Origin: JAGVSR01 sp963750715
GTDB lineage: Bacteria; Pseudomonadota; Alphaproteobacteria; Rhizobiales; Hyphomicrobiaceae
Assembly: GCA_963750715.1 (NCBI GenBank)
Contig: CAVVRP010000012.1
Coordinates: 186,001-250,000, forward strand
Length of the DNA stretch: 64,000 nt
Direction of reading: 5' to 3'
Shown: piece by piece, positions 55,705 to 64,000 of the stretch
How the letters are laid out: each line of letters begins with the position of its first letter
Position numbering within the stretch: position 1 is the first letter of the stretch
Translations under genes and position numbers: made by a program
Notes under the pieces: generated by a model
The model's database searches: none
What the model was told of the DNA's origin: nothing
The model's input: the letters and a program-made list of their open reading frames with translations, nothing else

Positions 55705-56433
55705 ATGGACGTCACTCCACCGCAGACCGATGCGCCCGATCAGGCCCGCAAAACCATCTTCAGCATCGAGTTCGAGGTGCTGGCGGCTGTGGGCGCCATC
55801 GCCGGAGCCTTGTTCATCTTCCTGTTGATCGCCAATGGCGTCTCGGACGGGGGACTACGTGACATTGACGAACAGATTCTGCTTTCGCTGCGTTCCACCG
55901 ATCGTCTAGATGATCCGATCGGCCCAATTTGGTTCGAGGAACTCGTGCGCGATATCACCGCCCTGGGCAGCACCGGTGTGCTCACGATGTTGGTGCTCGG
56001 AGTGTCGGGGTTCCTGTTGCTCACCGGACGCCGCAAGACGGCGTTCAGCGTCATCGCGTTCACAGCCGCCGGGACGCTCGTCAGCCACTTGACCAAGCTT
56101 GGCTTTGCCCGTCCCCGGCCGGACCTCGTTCCGCACGCGGCGGAAATCTATACGGCGAGCTTTCCCTCAGGTCACGCCATGCTGTCGGCCGTCGTGTATC
56201 TGACGCTCGGCGCGCTGATTGCCGGCATGCAGGACGACCGGCGTGTCAAAACATATGTGATGGCGTTCGCCGTTGCCCTCACGCTCATGGTGGGCGCGAG
56301 CCGCGTCTATCTCGGCGTCCACTGGCCGACGGATGTCATAGCCGGCTGGGCTCTGGGCGCGGCTTGGGTGGCCGCTTGCTGGCTGATTTATCGGAGGCTC
56401 AATACAAACGGTCAAACGCCGCGCGATGACTGA
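55705..56433 (+). CDS. PAP2-family phosphatase
   Basis: A 242 aa (from ATG 55705) integral membrane acid phosphatase of the phosphatidic acid phosphatase type 2 family. The three-part signature is KLGFARPRPDL, SFPSGHAMLSAVVYL and GASRVYLGVHWPTDVIAGW. Such enzymes dephosphorylate lipid phosphates (phosphatidate, undecaprenyl-pyrophosphate or lipid A groups); substrate unknown. Start uncertain (ATG 55648 also possible). Converges on purL with 9 bases between stops. Confidence 0.88.
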   Translation: MDVTPPQTDAPDQARKTIFSIEFEVLAAVGAIAGALFIFLLIANGVSDGGLRDIDEQILLSLRSTDRLDDPIGPIWFEELVRDITALGSTGVLTMLVLGVSGFLLLTGRRKTAFSVIAFTAAGTLVSHLTKLGFARPRPDLVPHAAEIYTASFPSGHAMLSAVVYLTLGALIAGMQDDRRVKTYVMAFAVALTLMVGASRVYLGVHWPTDVIAGWALGAAWVAACWLIYRRLNTNGQTPRDD

Positions 56434-56442
56434 GGGGGCGAA

Positions 56443-58668
56443 TTACTGTCCGCCCATATATCCCGGCAGCCAACCTTCGTGGATGTCGCGCAGGGCGGCG
56501 AGCGGGTAGGGGTCCTCGTCGCCGCGAAGGATGATGGTGTCGCCGCCGACGCGACCGATGATGCGGGCGGGAAGCGCCAGGAGCCGGGCTCGCTCAAGTG
56601 TTTCCTCGGCAAGTGCCGGCGCAACGGCGACGACATAGCGGCCCTGATCCTCGCCGAACCACGCCGCGTGCGCGGGCAATTTGCCTTCGTAGACAAACAG
56701 CTCAGCGCCCTTATCGCCGGCAAGCGCCATTTCGGCGACCGCCACTAGAAGTCCCCCATCCGCGCAGTCGTGCACGGCCGACACCTTGGCTTCGCGGATC
56801 AGCGCGCGGATCAGACGTCCGGCCTTTATCTCGTCGGCGAGATCGACGGGCGGCGGCGCGCCTTCGAGCCCGCCGGCGACCACCTGCTGATACAGCGATT
56901 GGCCAAGCCAGCCTTGCTCGCGGCCGATTACAATCAGCACGTCGGTGTCGCGCTTCAGGGCGATGTCGGCGATCTTGCTCACGTCTGGCACCAGGCCGAC
57001 GCCACCGATCGCGGGTGTGGGCGGAATGCCGACGCCGTTGGTCTCGTTGTAAAGCGAGACGTTGCCGGACACGACGGGATAGTCGAGCACGCGGCAGGCC
57101 TCTCCCATGCCGCGTACGCTGGCCACGAACTGTCCCATGATCTCAGGGCGTTCGGGGTTTGCGAAGTTCATGTTGTCGGTGATGGCGATCGGGTCGGCGC
57201 CGACGGCGACGAGGTTGCGCCAGGTTTCGACCACGGCCTGTTTGGTCCCCATCTCTGGATCGGCCGCGACGTATCTGGGAGTGACGTCACACGTTACGGC
57301 GAGCCCCTTCTTGGTGCCGTGAATGCGCACAACTCCGGCGTCGCCTCCGGGGCGGCCGACCGTGTCGCCCATCACCATGTGGTCATACTGCTGATAGATC
57401 CAGCGGCGCGAGCACAGTTGCGGATGGCCGACGAGGGTACGCAGCGCTTCCATCAGACTGTTGGGCGCTTTCACCCACTCGGGCAGTACGGGCTTGGGCG
57501 TCACCGGCGGATACCATGGGCGTTCGTACATCGGGGCGGAATTGGCGAGCACAGGAACCGGCAAATCGGCCTCGACCTTGCCCTTGTGCATCACGATCAT
57601 GCGACCGGTATCTGTGGTGATGCCGATGACGGCGAAGTCGAGACCCCATTTCGCGAAGATGGCTTCGGCTTCCCCCTCTCGGCCGGGCTTCAGAATGACG
57701 AGCATTCGTTCCTGGCTTTCCGACAGCATCATTTCGTATGCGGTCATGCCATGTTCGCGCTGAGGAACCGCGTCGAGGTTGAGGTCGATGCCGACGCTGC
57801 CCTTGTCAGCCATCTCGGACGTGGATGACGTCAGGCCGGCAGCGCCCATGTCCTGGATAGCAATGATCGAGTCGGTCGCCATTAGTTCCAGGCACGCTTC
57901 GATCAGCAACTTCTCGGTGAAGGGGTCACCGACCTGCACAGTCGGGCGCCTCTCCTCCGACTTGGCGTCGAATTCGGCCGACGCCATCGTGGCGCCGTGG
58001 ATGCCGTCGCGACCCGTCTTCGAGCCGACGTAGACAACCGGCAAACCGACGCCTTTGGCCGCCGAGTAGAAGATCTTGTCGGTCCTGGCGAGGCCGACGC
58101 ACATGGCGTTAACGAGTATGTTGTTGTTGTAGCCGGCGTCGAAGTTGGTCTCGCCGCCGACGGTCGGCACGCCCGTGCAGTTGCCGTAATGGGAAATGCC
58201 CGCGACGACGCCGTCGACGAGGTGGCGGGTCTTGGGATGCGAGGGATCGCCGAAGCGCAGCGCGTTGAGGTTGGCGACGGGGCGCGCGCCCATCGTGAAC
58301 ACGTCGCGCATGATGCCGCCCACACCTGTCGCCGCGCCCTGGAACGGCTCGATGTAGGAGGGATGGTTGTGGCTCTCCATCTTGAACACGGCAGCGTCGC
58401 CATCTCCCAGATCCACAACGCCCGCGTTTTCTCCTGGACCTTGAATGACGCGCGCGCCGGTCGTCGGCAGCGTTTTCAGCCACACGCGCGATGATTTGTA
58501 AGAGCAGTGCTCCGACCACATCACCGAGAAGATGCCAAGTTCGGTGAGGGAAGGTTCGCGTCCTAGGATCTTCAGAAGGCGCGCATACTCGTCTGGGTTC
58601 AGACCATGTTCGGCGACGATCTGAGGTGTGATGACAGAAGAGGCGGTTGCGTTGGCGGCGTCTTGCAT
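56443..58668 (-). CDS. purL: Phosphoribosylformylglycinamidine synthase subunit PurL
   Basis: Synthetase subunit of the small-PurL/PurS/PurQ complex making FGAM in purine biosynthesis. The 741 aa length is that of the short PurL, which needs PurS and PurQ (both present about 2-6 kb away). Motifs: SEHCSYKSSR, VFKMESHNHPSYIEPFQGAATGVGG, ESQERMLV, and VHDCADGGLLVAVAEMALAG. Complete and in frame. Confidence 0.97.
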   Translation of the reverse strand: MQDAANATASSVITPQIVAEHGLNPDEYARLLKILGREPSLTELGIFSVMWSEHCSYKSSRVWLKTLPTTGARVIQGPGENAGVVDLGDGDAAVFKMESHNHPSYIEPFQGAATGVGGIMRDVFTMGARPVANLNALRFGDPSHPKTRHLVDGVVAGISHYGNCTGVPTVGGETNFDAGYNNNILVNAMCVGLARTDKIFYSAAKGVGLPVVYVGSKTGRDGIHGATMASAEFDAKSEERRPTVQVGDPFTEKLLIEACLELMATDSIIAIQDMGAAGLTSSTSEMADKGSVGIDLNLDAVPQREHGMTAYEMMLSESQERMLVILKPGREGEAEAIFAKWGLDFAVIGITTDTGRMIVMHKGKVEADLPVPVLANSAPMYERPWYPPVTPKPVLPEWVKAPNSLMEALRTLVGHPQLCSRRWIYQQYDHMVMGDTVGRPGGDAGVVRIHGTKKGLAVTCDVTPRYVAADPEMGTKQAVVETWRNLVAVGADPIAITDNMNFANPERPEIMGQFVASVRGMGEACRVLDYPVVSGNVSLYNETNGVGIPPTPAIGGVGLVPDVSKIADIALKRDTDVLIVIGREQGWLGQSLYQQVVAGGLEGAPPPVDLADEIKAGRLIRALIREAKVSAVHDCADGGLLVAVAEMALAGDKGAELFVYEGKLPAHAAWFGEDQGRYVVAVAPALAEETLERARLLALPARIIGRVGGDTIILRGDEDPYPLAALRDIHEGWLPGYMGGQ

Positions 58669-58981
58669 CGCGGGCCTTGGTCCATGTTTTTATCTGCGCC
58701 CGAGCTTATAGCCGCGCGGCGCAGGCTTGTCGCGAAACAGCACCACCTACCCACCGCGCTTTTGTTGCGGCGCATTACCCGATCGGGTGGGAAGGGTCCT
58801 ATCTGCGTCCGAACCGCGCTGTGAGGGGTGCAGGACTGCGTTTCCGTAATAGCGTTTTTGCATACCTTCTCCACGAGTTATCAATTCCGGCCAGCTGTTG
58901 AGACCGATCGTGAGCAAAAGAGAGGCCGCTGCGGGCATCTGAGTTTGTGTTTGGCTAACTGGACACAAAAGGAGAAGTCCC
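58669..58981. other. Divergent intergenic region upstream of purL and the exported protein gene
   Basis: About 310 bases with no gene. An AAGGAG ribosome-binding site precedes the ATG at 58982; promoters for purL and the exported protein gene must lie here. Confidence 0.45.
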
Positions 58982-59393
58982 ATGATCCGCTGGCCTAAAT
59001 TCGCAGCTCTCGGCCTGACCCTGGCAGCAGCTACCGCTGCCGTGACGACCGCATTGGCCGAGCCGGCCGGTTCGTACCCACGCACGCGGGCCACCGTGAA
59101 GCCTTTGGTAGGCGTGTCGCTCGATGCCGGGCCCAAGCACGTCGTCGGCTACTTCGTCGCGCAGAACGGCGCCTGCGGCGTCACGTTTCTAATCGCCGAC
59201 AGCCGGCTCGAGGATCCCGACGCGGTGAGTACGGCGGCTCGTGTCAATATGGTGGTTCCCGCAGGACGCAGCGCCCGGATCGAACTCGATGGACGGTCCC
59301 TCGGTCGAACTCATCTGCGCAGCCGACGCCGGAAAGCTTTCTGCTCGTGTCATTGAGCGCGTCGCCTACAGTAAGACCGGCGTCACGCGCTGA
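58982..59393 (+). CDS. Small exported protein, paralogue A (frameshifted)
   Basis: Signal peptide (FAALGLTLAAATAAVTTALA) then a mature domain with PKHVVGYFVAQNGACGVTFLIA and later, after one G is dropped at about 59291, DGPSVELICAADAGKLSARVIERVAYSKTG. The repaired protein is about 136 aa. It is a paralogue of the next gene (shared pattern KHV-GYF, G-C--T, C-ADA-K). Function and family name unknown; possibly a secreted small beta-sandwich. A perfect AAGGAG ribosome-binding site 6 bases before the ATG supports translation. Confidence 0.7.
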
Positions 59394-59613
59394 TCTGTCT
59401 CTGACTTGACGACAACGCGAGAGGCGGATGTGCGCCTCACCCGTTCGCTTTTGTGGCTTGCGCATTGTCCCATATCAAATTGAGGAAGCGTCCGATCCGC
59501 GCTGCAAAACCTCGATTTCTGCCATGCTGGGATGTCTGTTCTAGCCGATCGGTTGGAGACCTATCTCTTTGGTGCGGACACGAACAGGGGATCGTTGAAG
59601 CTCTCTTCTTGGC

Positions 59614-59999
59614 ATGCTTAGAAAATTGATCGTGAGAAACGGCTTTGGGATGCTGCTCGCTTGCGGCGCCATGGGCCAGCTTGGCATCAGCCGCCCTTTG
59701 CGGGCGATTTTGAAATGGCCCCCGGCAAGGGACAAGGCGTCGATATCGGGTCTAAGCACGTCAGTGGGTACTTCGAGCCGGGCGGCGCGACCTGCAAACT
59801 CACCGTTGTGATGGCGGAAACGGAGCAGACAGGGACCAACTCGCCAGGCAAGCGCGTTATCGTCAATGTGAAGGCCGGGGATGCGGCCCGCGTCGATGCC
59901 GCCAAGGACCAGTCGGCCGACTTCACATGCTCGGCTGACGCGAGCAAAATGACGGTAAACGTGTTCGCGAGGCCACCTTACCAGCCCGCGAAAAAGTAG
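59614..59999 (+). CDS. Small exported protein, paralogue B (frameshifted)
   Basis: The frame from ATG 59614 encodes a signal-peptide-like N-terminus (VRNGFGMLLACGAMGQLGIS). Adding one base near 59700 joins it to AGDFEMAPGKGQGVDIGSKHVSGYFEPGGATCKLTVVMAE, ending at the stop 59999 (about 128 aa). The mature part aligns with paralogue A. The apparent defect here is a missing base, unlike the other frameshifts in the window. A terminator follows 32 bases after the stop. Confidence 0.65.
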
Positions 60000-60030
60000 C
60001 GGAAATCTGAAGCCTGGAACCGGCGCAAAG

Positions 60031-60064
60031 CCCGATCTCCCCTCGCGAGATCGGGTTTTTTCTT
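60031..60064 (+). terminator. Rho-independent terminator after paralogue B
   Basis: Stem CCCGATCTC / GAGATCGGG (60031-60055, 9 bp, 7-nt loop) followed by six T, then CTTTT. It closes the small exported-protein gene unit. Confidence 0.92.
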
Positions 60065-60249
60065 TTGTAATTTTTGCCAAATTATGCCGCAGAATCATTT
60101 GGATGTGCGGCACGCCGGCGCTGTCAGCGGCGCAATGCTGCATTGCAATATAACCGCTTCAACATTGCCGAAAAGAGATCTATTTCTTCAACGTAGAAAT
60201 GTGGGGCTGCGTCGATGGGCTGCCCCTATTGATAAGAAAGGTTTGTGCC

Positions 60250-60336
60250 ATGAAAGCCGTTGTGCTTGCATTGCTGCAGGGCTCCGCCCTCGGCCTTCGT
60301 TGGAGCCGAACGCAAAGCCAGGTCGAGCGCCGCTAA
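60250..60336 (+). CDS. Possible short exported peptide, probably frameshifted
   Basis: ATG 60250 follows a GAAAGG ribosome-binding site and starts MKAVVLALLQGSALG, a signal-peptide-like sequence, but reads out after 28 codons. In another frame the downstream part reads AFVGAERKARSSAAK, so an indel near 60285 might have broken a short exported protein. The terminator at 60387 lies 50 bases after. Very tentative. Confidence 0.25.
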   Translation: MKAVVLALLQGSALGLRWSRTQSQVERR

Positions 60337-60386
60337 GGCGATCGTCAGGCCGACAGGAACAACACCCCGTGAGAGGGTCATGAGCG

Positions 60387-60420
60387 AAGGGGAGGGGGCA
60401 GATCACCTCTCCCCTTTTTT
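60387..60420 (+). terminator. Rho-independent terminator, owner unclear
   Basis: AAGGGGAG (60387-60394) pairs with CTCCCCTT (60409-60416), then six T to 60420. It terminates something transcribed rightward from 60.1-60.38 kb, supporting a small gene or RNA there. Confidence 0.75.
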
Positions 60421-60827
60421 CGGAACCGCATAGTCGAAGAAATCGAAGAAGCGCGACGTCTTCGAGGATCGTGGCCGCGGCAGCGATTGTCCGGGTTCAG
60501 GCGTTGATCAAGACACCGTGGCGCTCCGTCTCCCCCATGGCGCCGGAACAGACGAGACATGCGAGCGTCCTCATGGCCGGTCTCCCGCGGGACGGGTTGG
60601 GGCACCGGGTACCAGCGCCGTCAGCTCATCGCGTTAGAAGAATGTCGAGGCATATGGGCCTCCATCCGGATGTTGGAGCGCTTTTGGAAGATAGCATCAT
60701 TGTTGCCCCCGGGCCGTGATGCAGTTCGACATTACATCGCACTTATAAAGCGGTTTCAAAGGGGCCCGGAGCCCAAAACAAGCCTACACTGGATCAAACG
60801 CTCAGGAACTCACGATGAGAAGAAGCG

Positions 60828-61529
<702 letters not shown>

Positions 61530-61654
61530 GGCCAGCCTTGTTGCTGCGAATGGCTGATTGGGACTATCCCCGTTTTGCGTGAGAGTCCATTCGGCCTGGG
61601 GGTAGACCCGTCCCGTCAGGCAGGACGCCGGCGCCTTGTTGTGAACGTAGAATC

Positions 61655-62168
61655 TCAGTCGAGGTGACACTGGCCCTTTTCGAGCGCATCGACGTTGGGG
61701 CCGAGGAATGTCGTTGCGGTGAGCTCCAGCGTCTTTGGCTTGATCACCGCTAGTAGAAGAACTTCATCAGCGGCCAATTGCGATAGGCCTTTGGGCGCAG
61801 GCGACCAGAGCTGGATCTGGCCGCTTTCGGACATCGTCAGCGGGCAGCTTTCCGCGCAGGAGTTGCCGCGATGCGCCGGGGTGGCGAAGGAGCCCGCATG
61901 CGCCGGTTCCACCGAGACGATGCGCCAGGCACCGGTGGCAGGCTTTGCGGCGGTACTCCTTAAGAACAAGGGACAGCCGGATCTGGCCCGAAGAAGCATT
62001 CGCGGCGTCGGTAGCCACCACGACGGATCGCGTGGAACAGACGATCTCGACAGGCTTGTTGGCAACGAGCTGCAAGGGTTGGGGCTTGGTGTCGCCGGCG
62101 TGGGACGGCTGGACAGCTGCCAGCCCGCCGAGAGCCCCCGTTGCGAGTGTCGGCAGCCAGCCGCGCAT
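61655..62168 (-). CDS. Exported protein between purS and purQ (frameshifted)
   Basis: Signal peptide (RGWLPTLATGALGGLAAVQPSHA) then QLVANKPVEIVCSTRSVVVATDAANASSGQIRLSLVLKEY. Removing one base in the GGCGG run near 61948-61955 continues as AAKPATGAWRIVSVEPAHAGSF and ends ALEKGQCHLD, about 170 aa. I do not recognise the family. Its ATG overlaps the purS stop by one base (TGATG), so it is translationally coupled to purS and lies inside the purine operon. Confidence 0.65.
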
Positions 62169-62410
62169 CAGGCGACGATATCGAAGCTGTAGTTCTCGAT
62201 CACGGTGTTGGCGAGGAGGTCCTTGCACATGCTCTCGACGGCTTCCCGCGCCTTGGCTTCATCGGTCTCCCGGAAGGCGACCTCGATGTATTTCCCCTGG
62301 CGCACGTCATCGACGCTGTTGAAGCCGAGTGCGCCCAGCGCATTGGCGATCGCCTTGCCCTGCGGGTCGAGTACGCCGTTCTTCAACGTGATGCGAATGC
62401 GGGCCTTCAT
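62168..62410 (-). CDS. purS: Phosphoribosylformylglycinamidine synthase subunit PurS
   Basis: An 80 aa subunit that bridges PurL and PurQ in the FGAM synthase complex: RIRITLKNGVLDPQGKAIANALGALGF, DDVRQGKYIEV, REAVESMCKDLLANTVIENY. Normal length. It follows purC by about 130 bases and overlaps the exported protein gene. Confidence 0.95.
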   Translation of the reverse strand: MKARIRITLKNGVLDPQGKAIANALGALGFNSVDDVRQGKYIEVAFRETDEAKAREAVESMCKDLLANTVIENYSFDIVA

Positions 62411-62502
62411 TAGTCGTCTCCTTCGTCCCATCGCTACGCGCGATCGGGAGAGGCTCGGAGTGACGGGCGGCCGCAGGACGCTGCCGCTCGCCATTACCTT
62501 GA

Positions 62503-62528
62503 CACTCCCCCAGCTAGCGGGGAGAGGG
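62503..62528. repeat. Small palindromic element (REP-like)
   Basis: CTCCCC (about 62505-62510) pairs with GGGGAG across a CAGCTAGC-type loop, in the 128-base purC-purS gap. Short CTCCCC/GGGGAG palindromes recur in intergenic DNA of many Rhizobiales. It might attenuate or stabilise the operon message. Copy number elsewhere unknown. Confidence 0.45.
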
Positions 62529-62538
62529 GCCTTGAATG

Positions 62539-63327
62539 TCAGTTGGGCTTTCCGGTTGGATTGGACGCAACGAGCACAGGCCCCGTGCCCTTGGGGCGCG
62601 GATTCTCGGCCAACACGCCAAGACGGCGCGCGACTTCCTGATAGGCCTCGAGCACGCCTCCCAGATCGCGGCGGAAGCGATCCTTGTCGAGCTTGTCGGC
62701 TGTGTGGATGTCCCATAGACGGCAGCAGTCCGGACTGATTTCATCCGCCAGCACGATGCGCATCGTCTCGTTGTCCCAAAGGCGACCGAATTCGACCTTG
62801 AAGTCGACGAGCCGAATTCCGATTCCAAGGAACAGGCCGACGAGGAAGTCGTTGACGCGCAGCGCGAGCTGCATCACTTCGTCGATTTCCTGCGGGTTGG
62901 CCCAGCCGAACGCCGTGATGTGCTCTTCCGAGACCATCGGATCGTTGAGGTTGTCGGCCTTGTAATAGAACTCGATGATGGAACGGGGCAGCGGCGTGCC
63001 TTCCTCCAGACCGAGCCGCGTCGCGAGCGAACCCGCCGCGACATTGCGGACGACGACCTCGAGCGGAATGATTTCGACTTCTCGGATCAGTTGCTCGCGC
63101 ATGTTGAGGCGCTTCAGGAAGTGCGTCGGTACGCCGATCTCGCCGAGCCGGAGAAAGATGTACTCTGAGATTCGGTTGTTGAGCACGCCCTTGCCTTCGA
63201 TCAACGCATGCTTCTTCGCGTTGAAGGCAGTCGCGTCGTCCTTGAAGTGCTGTATCAGCGTGCCGGGCTCGGGTCCTTCGTACAGAACCTTCGCCTTGCC
63301 TTCATAGATGCGCCGCCGCTTGTTCAT
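62539..63327 (-). CDS. purC: Phosphoribosylaminoimidazole-succinocarboxamide synthase
   Basis: SAICAR synthetase joining aspartate to CAIR. The 262 aa protein has RRRIYEGKAKVLYEGPEPGTLIQHFKDD, the GVLNNRISEYIFLRLGEIGVPTHF segment, the ELIPLEVVVRNVAAGSLATRLGLEEG-type region, and DEISPDCCRLWD. ATG 63327 is preferred; a GTG at 63357 is an alternative. First gene of the purC-purS-purQ unit. Confidence 0.96.
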   Translation of the reverse strand: MNKRRRIYEGKAKVLYEGPEPGTLIQHFKDDATAFNAKKHALIEGKGVLNNRISEYIFLRLGEIGVPTHFLKRLNMREQLIREVEIIPLEVVVRNVAAGSLATRLGLEEGTPLPRSIIEFYYKADNLNDPMVSEEHITAFGWANPQEIDEVMQLALRVNDFLVGLFLGIGIRLVDFKVEFGRLWDNETMRIVLADEISPDCCRLWDIHTADKLDKDRFRRDLGGVLEAYQEVARRLGVLAENPRPKGTGPVLVASNPTGKPN

Positions 63328-63689
63328 AGCCCCTGGTCCTTTGACGATCACGCTCACGCTTTGCTACTCGCTTGTCGACAGAACAACGCGATACTGGTAG
63401 ATGCCGGCAGTGGAATTTCCTGTTGATCTTACAGTGTGATTTAAGCGTTGTGCCGCGTCATCACGTCTTGGCCAGAAACCCTAATTCTTCCCGGCGGACA
63501 CTAGCTGAACGGGGGGGCAGAAACAATCTTAACGGTGCGGCAAGCGGGGCGGAAAACGAACTGACTTGCAAGCCGTTGATTTGTCTGCCTCGACGAGGTA
63601 GGGCAAGCATGGTGTTGTGATCTCGTGAGGCAACGACAACACGCATTGCGTGCACAATATTCATAGAACACGCTTTAGTGGAGATTTGT
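63328..63689. other. Divergent intergenic region upstream of purC
   Basis: About 360 bases. Must contain promoters for purC and the DUF1476 gene. I see no recognisable purine-responsive riboswitch or RNA; some AT-rich patches occur near 63640-63680. Confidence 0.5.
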
Positions 63690-64000
63690 ATGACCACGTT
63701 CAACGAACGCGAAAAGGGCTTTGAGAGCAAGTTCGCGCACGACGCCGACCTCAAGTTCAGGGCCGAATCGCGCAGGAACAAGATGCTGGCCGAGTGGGCT
63801 GGCGCCAAGCTCGGCTTTACGGGAACGGAGTTGGACGACTACGTCAAGGCCGTACGCAAGGCCGATCTCGCCGAAAAGGGCGACGAGGATGTGTTCCGGA
63901 AGATCAAGGCGGACTTCGCGGAAAAGGGGATCGTGATCGCCGACAGCGAGATCCGTCAAGCCATGCACCAGCTGATGTCCAAGGCGGTGACCGACGTCGA
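63690..64000 (+). CDS. DUF1476 protein (alphaproteobacterial F1-ATPase inhibitor zeta type), truncated by window end
   Basis: The first 103 codons encode a helical protein starting MTTFNEREKGFESKFAHDAD, then LAEWAGAKLGFTG, DDYVKAVRKADL and EDVFRKIKADF. It matches DUF1476, whose Paracoccus member is the zeta inhibitor of F1-ATPase. Family proteins are about 105 aa, so only a few C-terminal residues are missing here. The ATG follows a GGAG ribosome-binding site. Confidence 0.88.
   Translation, partial: MTTFNEREKGFESKFAHDADLKFRAESRRNKMLAEWAGAKLGFTGTELDDYVKAVRKADLAEKGDEDVFRKIKADFAEKGIVIADSEIRQAMHQLMSKAVTDV

Larger units (their letters stand above)
60065..60827. other. Gene-poor region between the exported proteins and purQ
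   Basis: About 760 bases without a confident gene. It contains a possible 28-codon frame and a terminator (separate entries). The remainder (60420-60827) is partly open in several frames but none looks like a known protein; it could hold a decayed gene or a small RNA. Confidence 0.4.

Noticed and set aside
56770..57828. A 352-codon plus-strand frame opposite purL
   Set aside because: purL is full length on the minus strand; this is shadow sequence.
63328..63689. Purine riboswitch before purC
   Set aside because: No recognisable purine aptamer core; alphaproteobacteria rarely use it.

Overview
The window is about 64 kb of GC-rich bacterial chromosome. Gene content and order point to an alphaproteobacterium of the order Hyphomicrobiales: glmS–SPOR protein–DUF502–recG–sdhE–mfd, cysE followed by DUF3126, a BTLCP peptidase, IalB, EipA (DUF1134), HspQ, ELM1-family and DUF1476 proteins. 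A Hyphomicrobium-like lineage is an inference, not shown. Nearly everything is chromosomal core or lineage-specific sequence. I see no phage, CRISPR array, rRNA or plasmid functions. There is one insertion sequence (IS481 family, 40167-41220) and one tRNA (tRNA-Ile2, CAT).

Layout. 1-10.5 kb: amino-sugar synthesis (glmS), a SPOR/TPR protein, a DUF502 membrane protein and the recG/sdhE/mfd block. 10.5-24.8 kb: an acyl-CoA ligase, an orphan oligopeptide-type binding protein, an IalB protein, hspQ with a Chloroflexus-type malyl-CoA lyase, lipid A acyltransferase with a UbiH-like monooxygenase, a GNAT/polysaccharide deacetylase/enoyl-CoA hydratase operon, and cysE–DUF3126–gamma carbonic anhydrase. 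24.9-32.2 kb: signalling and surface proteins (BTLCP peptidase, two PilZ proteins, a PAS_5 protein), rhomboid protease, CBS protein, patatin and FadD. 32.5-39.8 kb: a NodF/NodE-like ACP and ketosynthase pair, a cyclophilin-like protein, an ELM1-like protein, the tRNA, a SIMPL protein and an NTF2-like/GNAT/nitrilase operon. 40-49.4 kb: the IS481 element, GreB-like factor, small exported proteins including a tandem Cys-rich pair, thioesterase, polysaccharide deacetylase, an EipA-type protein, two L,D-transpeptidases and photolyase. 49.4-64 kb: TPR protein, NAD(P)HX repair enzyme, glnB-glnA behind a likely sigma-54 promoter, a PAP2 phosphatase, purL, two paralogous small exported proteins, purC-purS-(exported protein)-purQ, and the start of a DUF1476 (F1-ATPase inhibitor-type) gene cut by the window end.

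Two themes stand out. Many genes concern the cell envelope (lipid A acylation, two polysaccharide deacetylases, two L,D-transpeptidases, EipA, IalB, several exported small proteins). Core nitrogen and purine metabolism (glnBA, purL, purCSQ, glmS) is clustered at both ends.

A striking property of this sequence is at least seven places where one gene is split by a single-base indel, with good coding sequence on both sides: mfd, the IalB gene, the IS481 transposase, one L,D-transpeptidase, both small exported proteins near 59-60 kb, and the exported protein between purS and purQ. Six are apparent one-base insertions. The lack of other decay suggests sequence or assembly errors, or very recent mutations. 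Starts were chosen from Shine-Dalgarno-like sequences, signal peptides and family lengths, and several remain uncertain.
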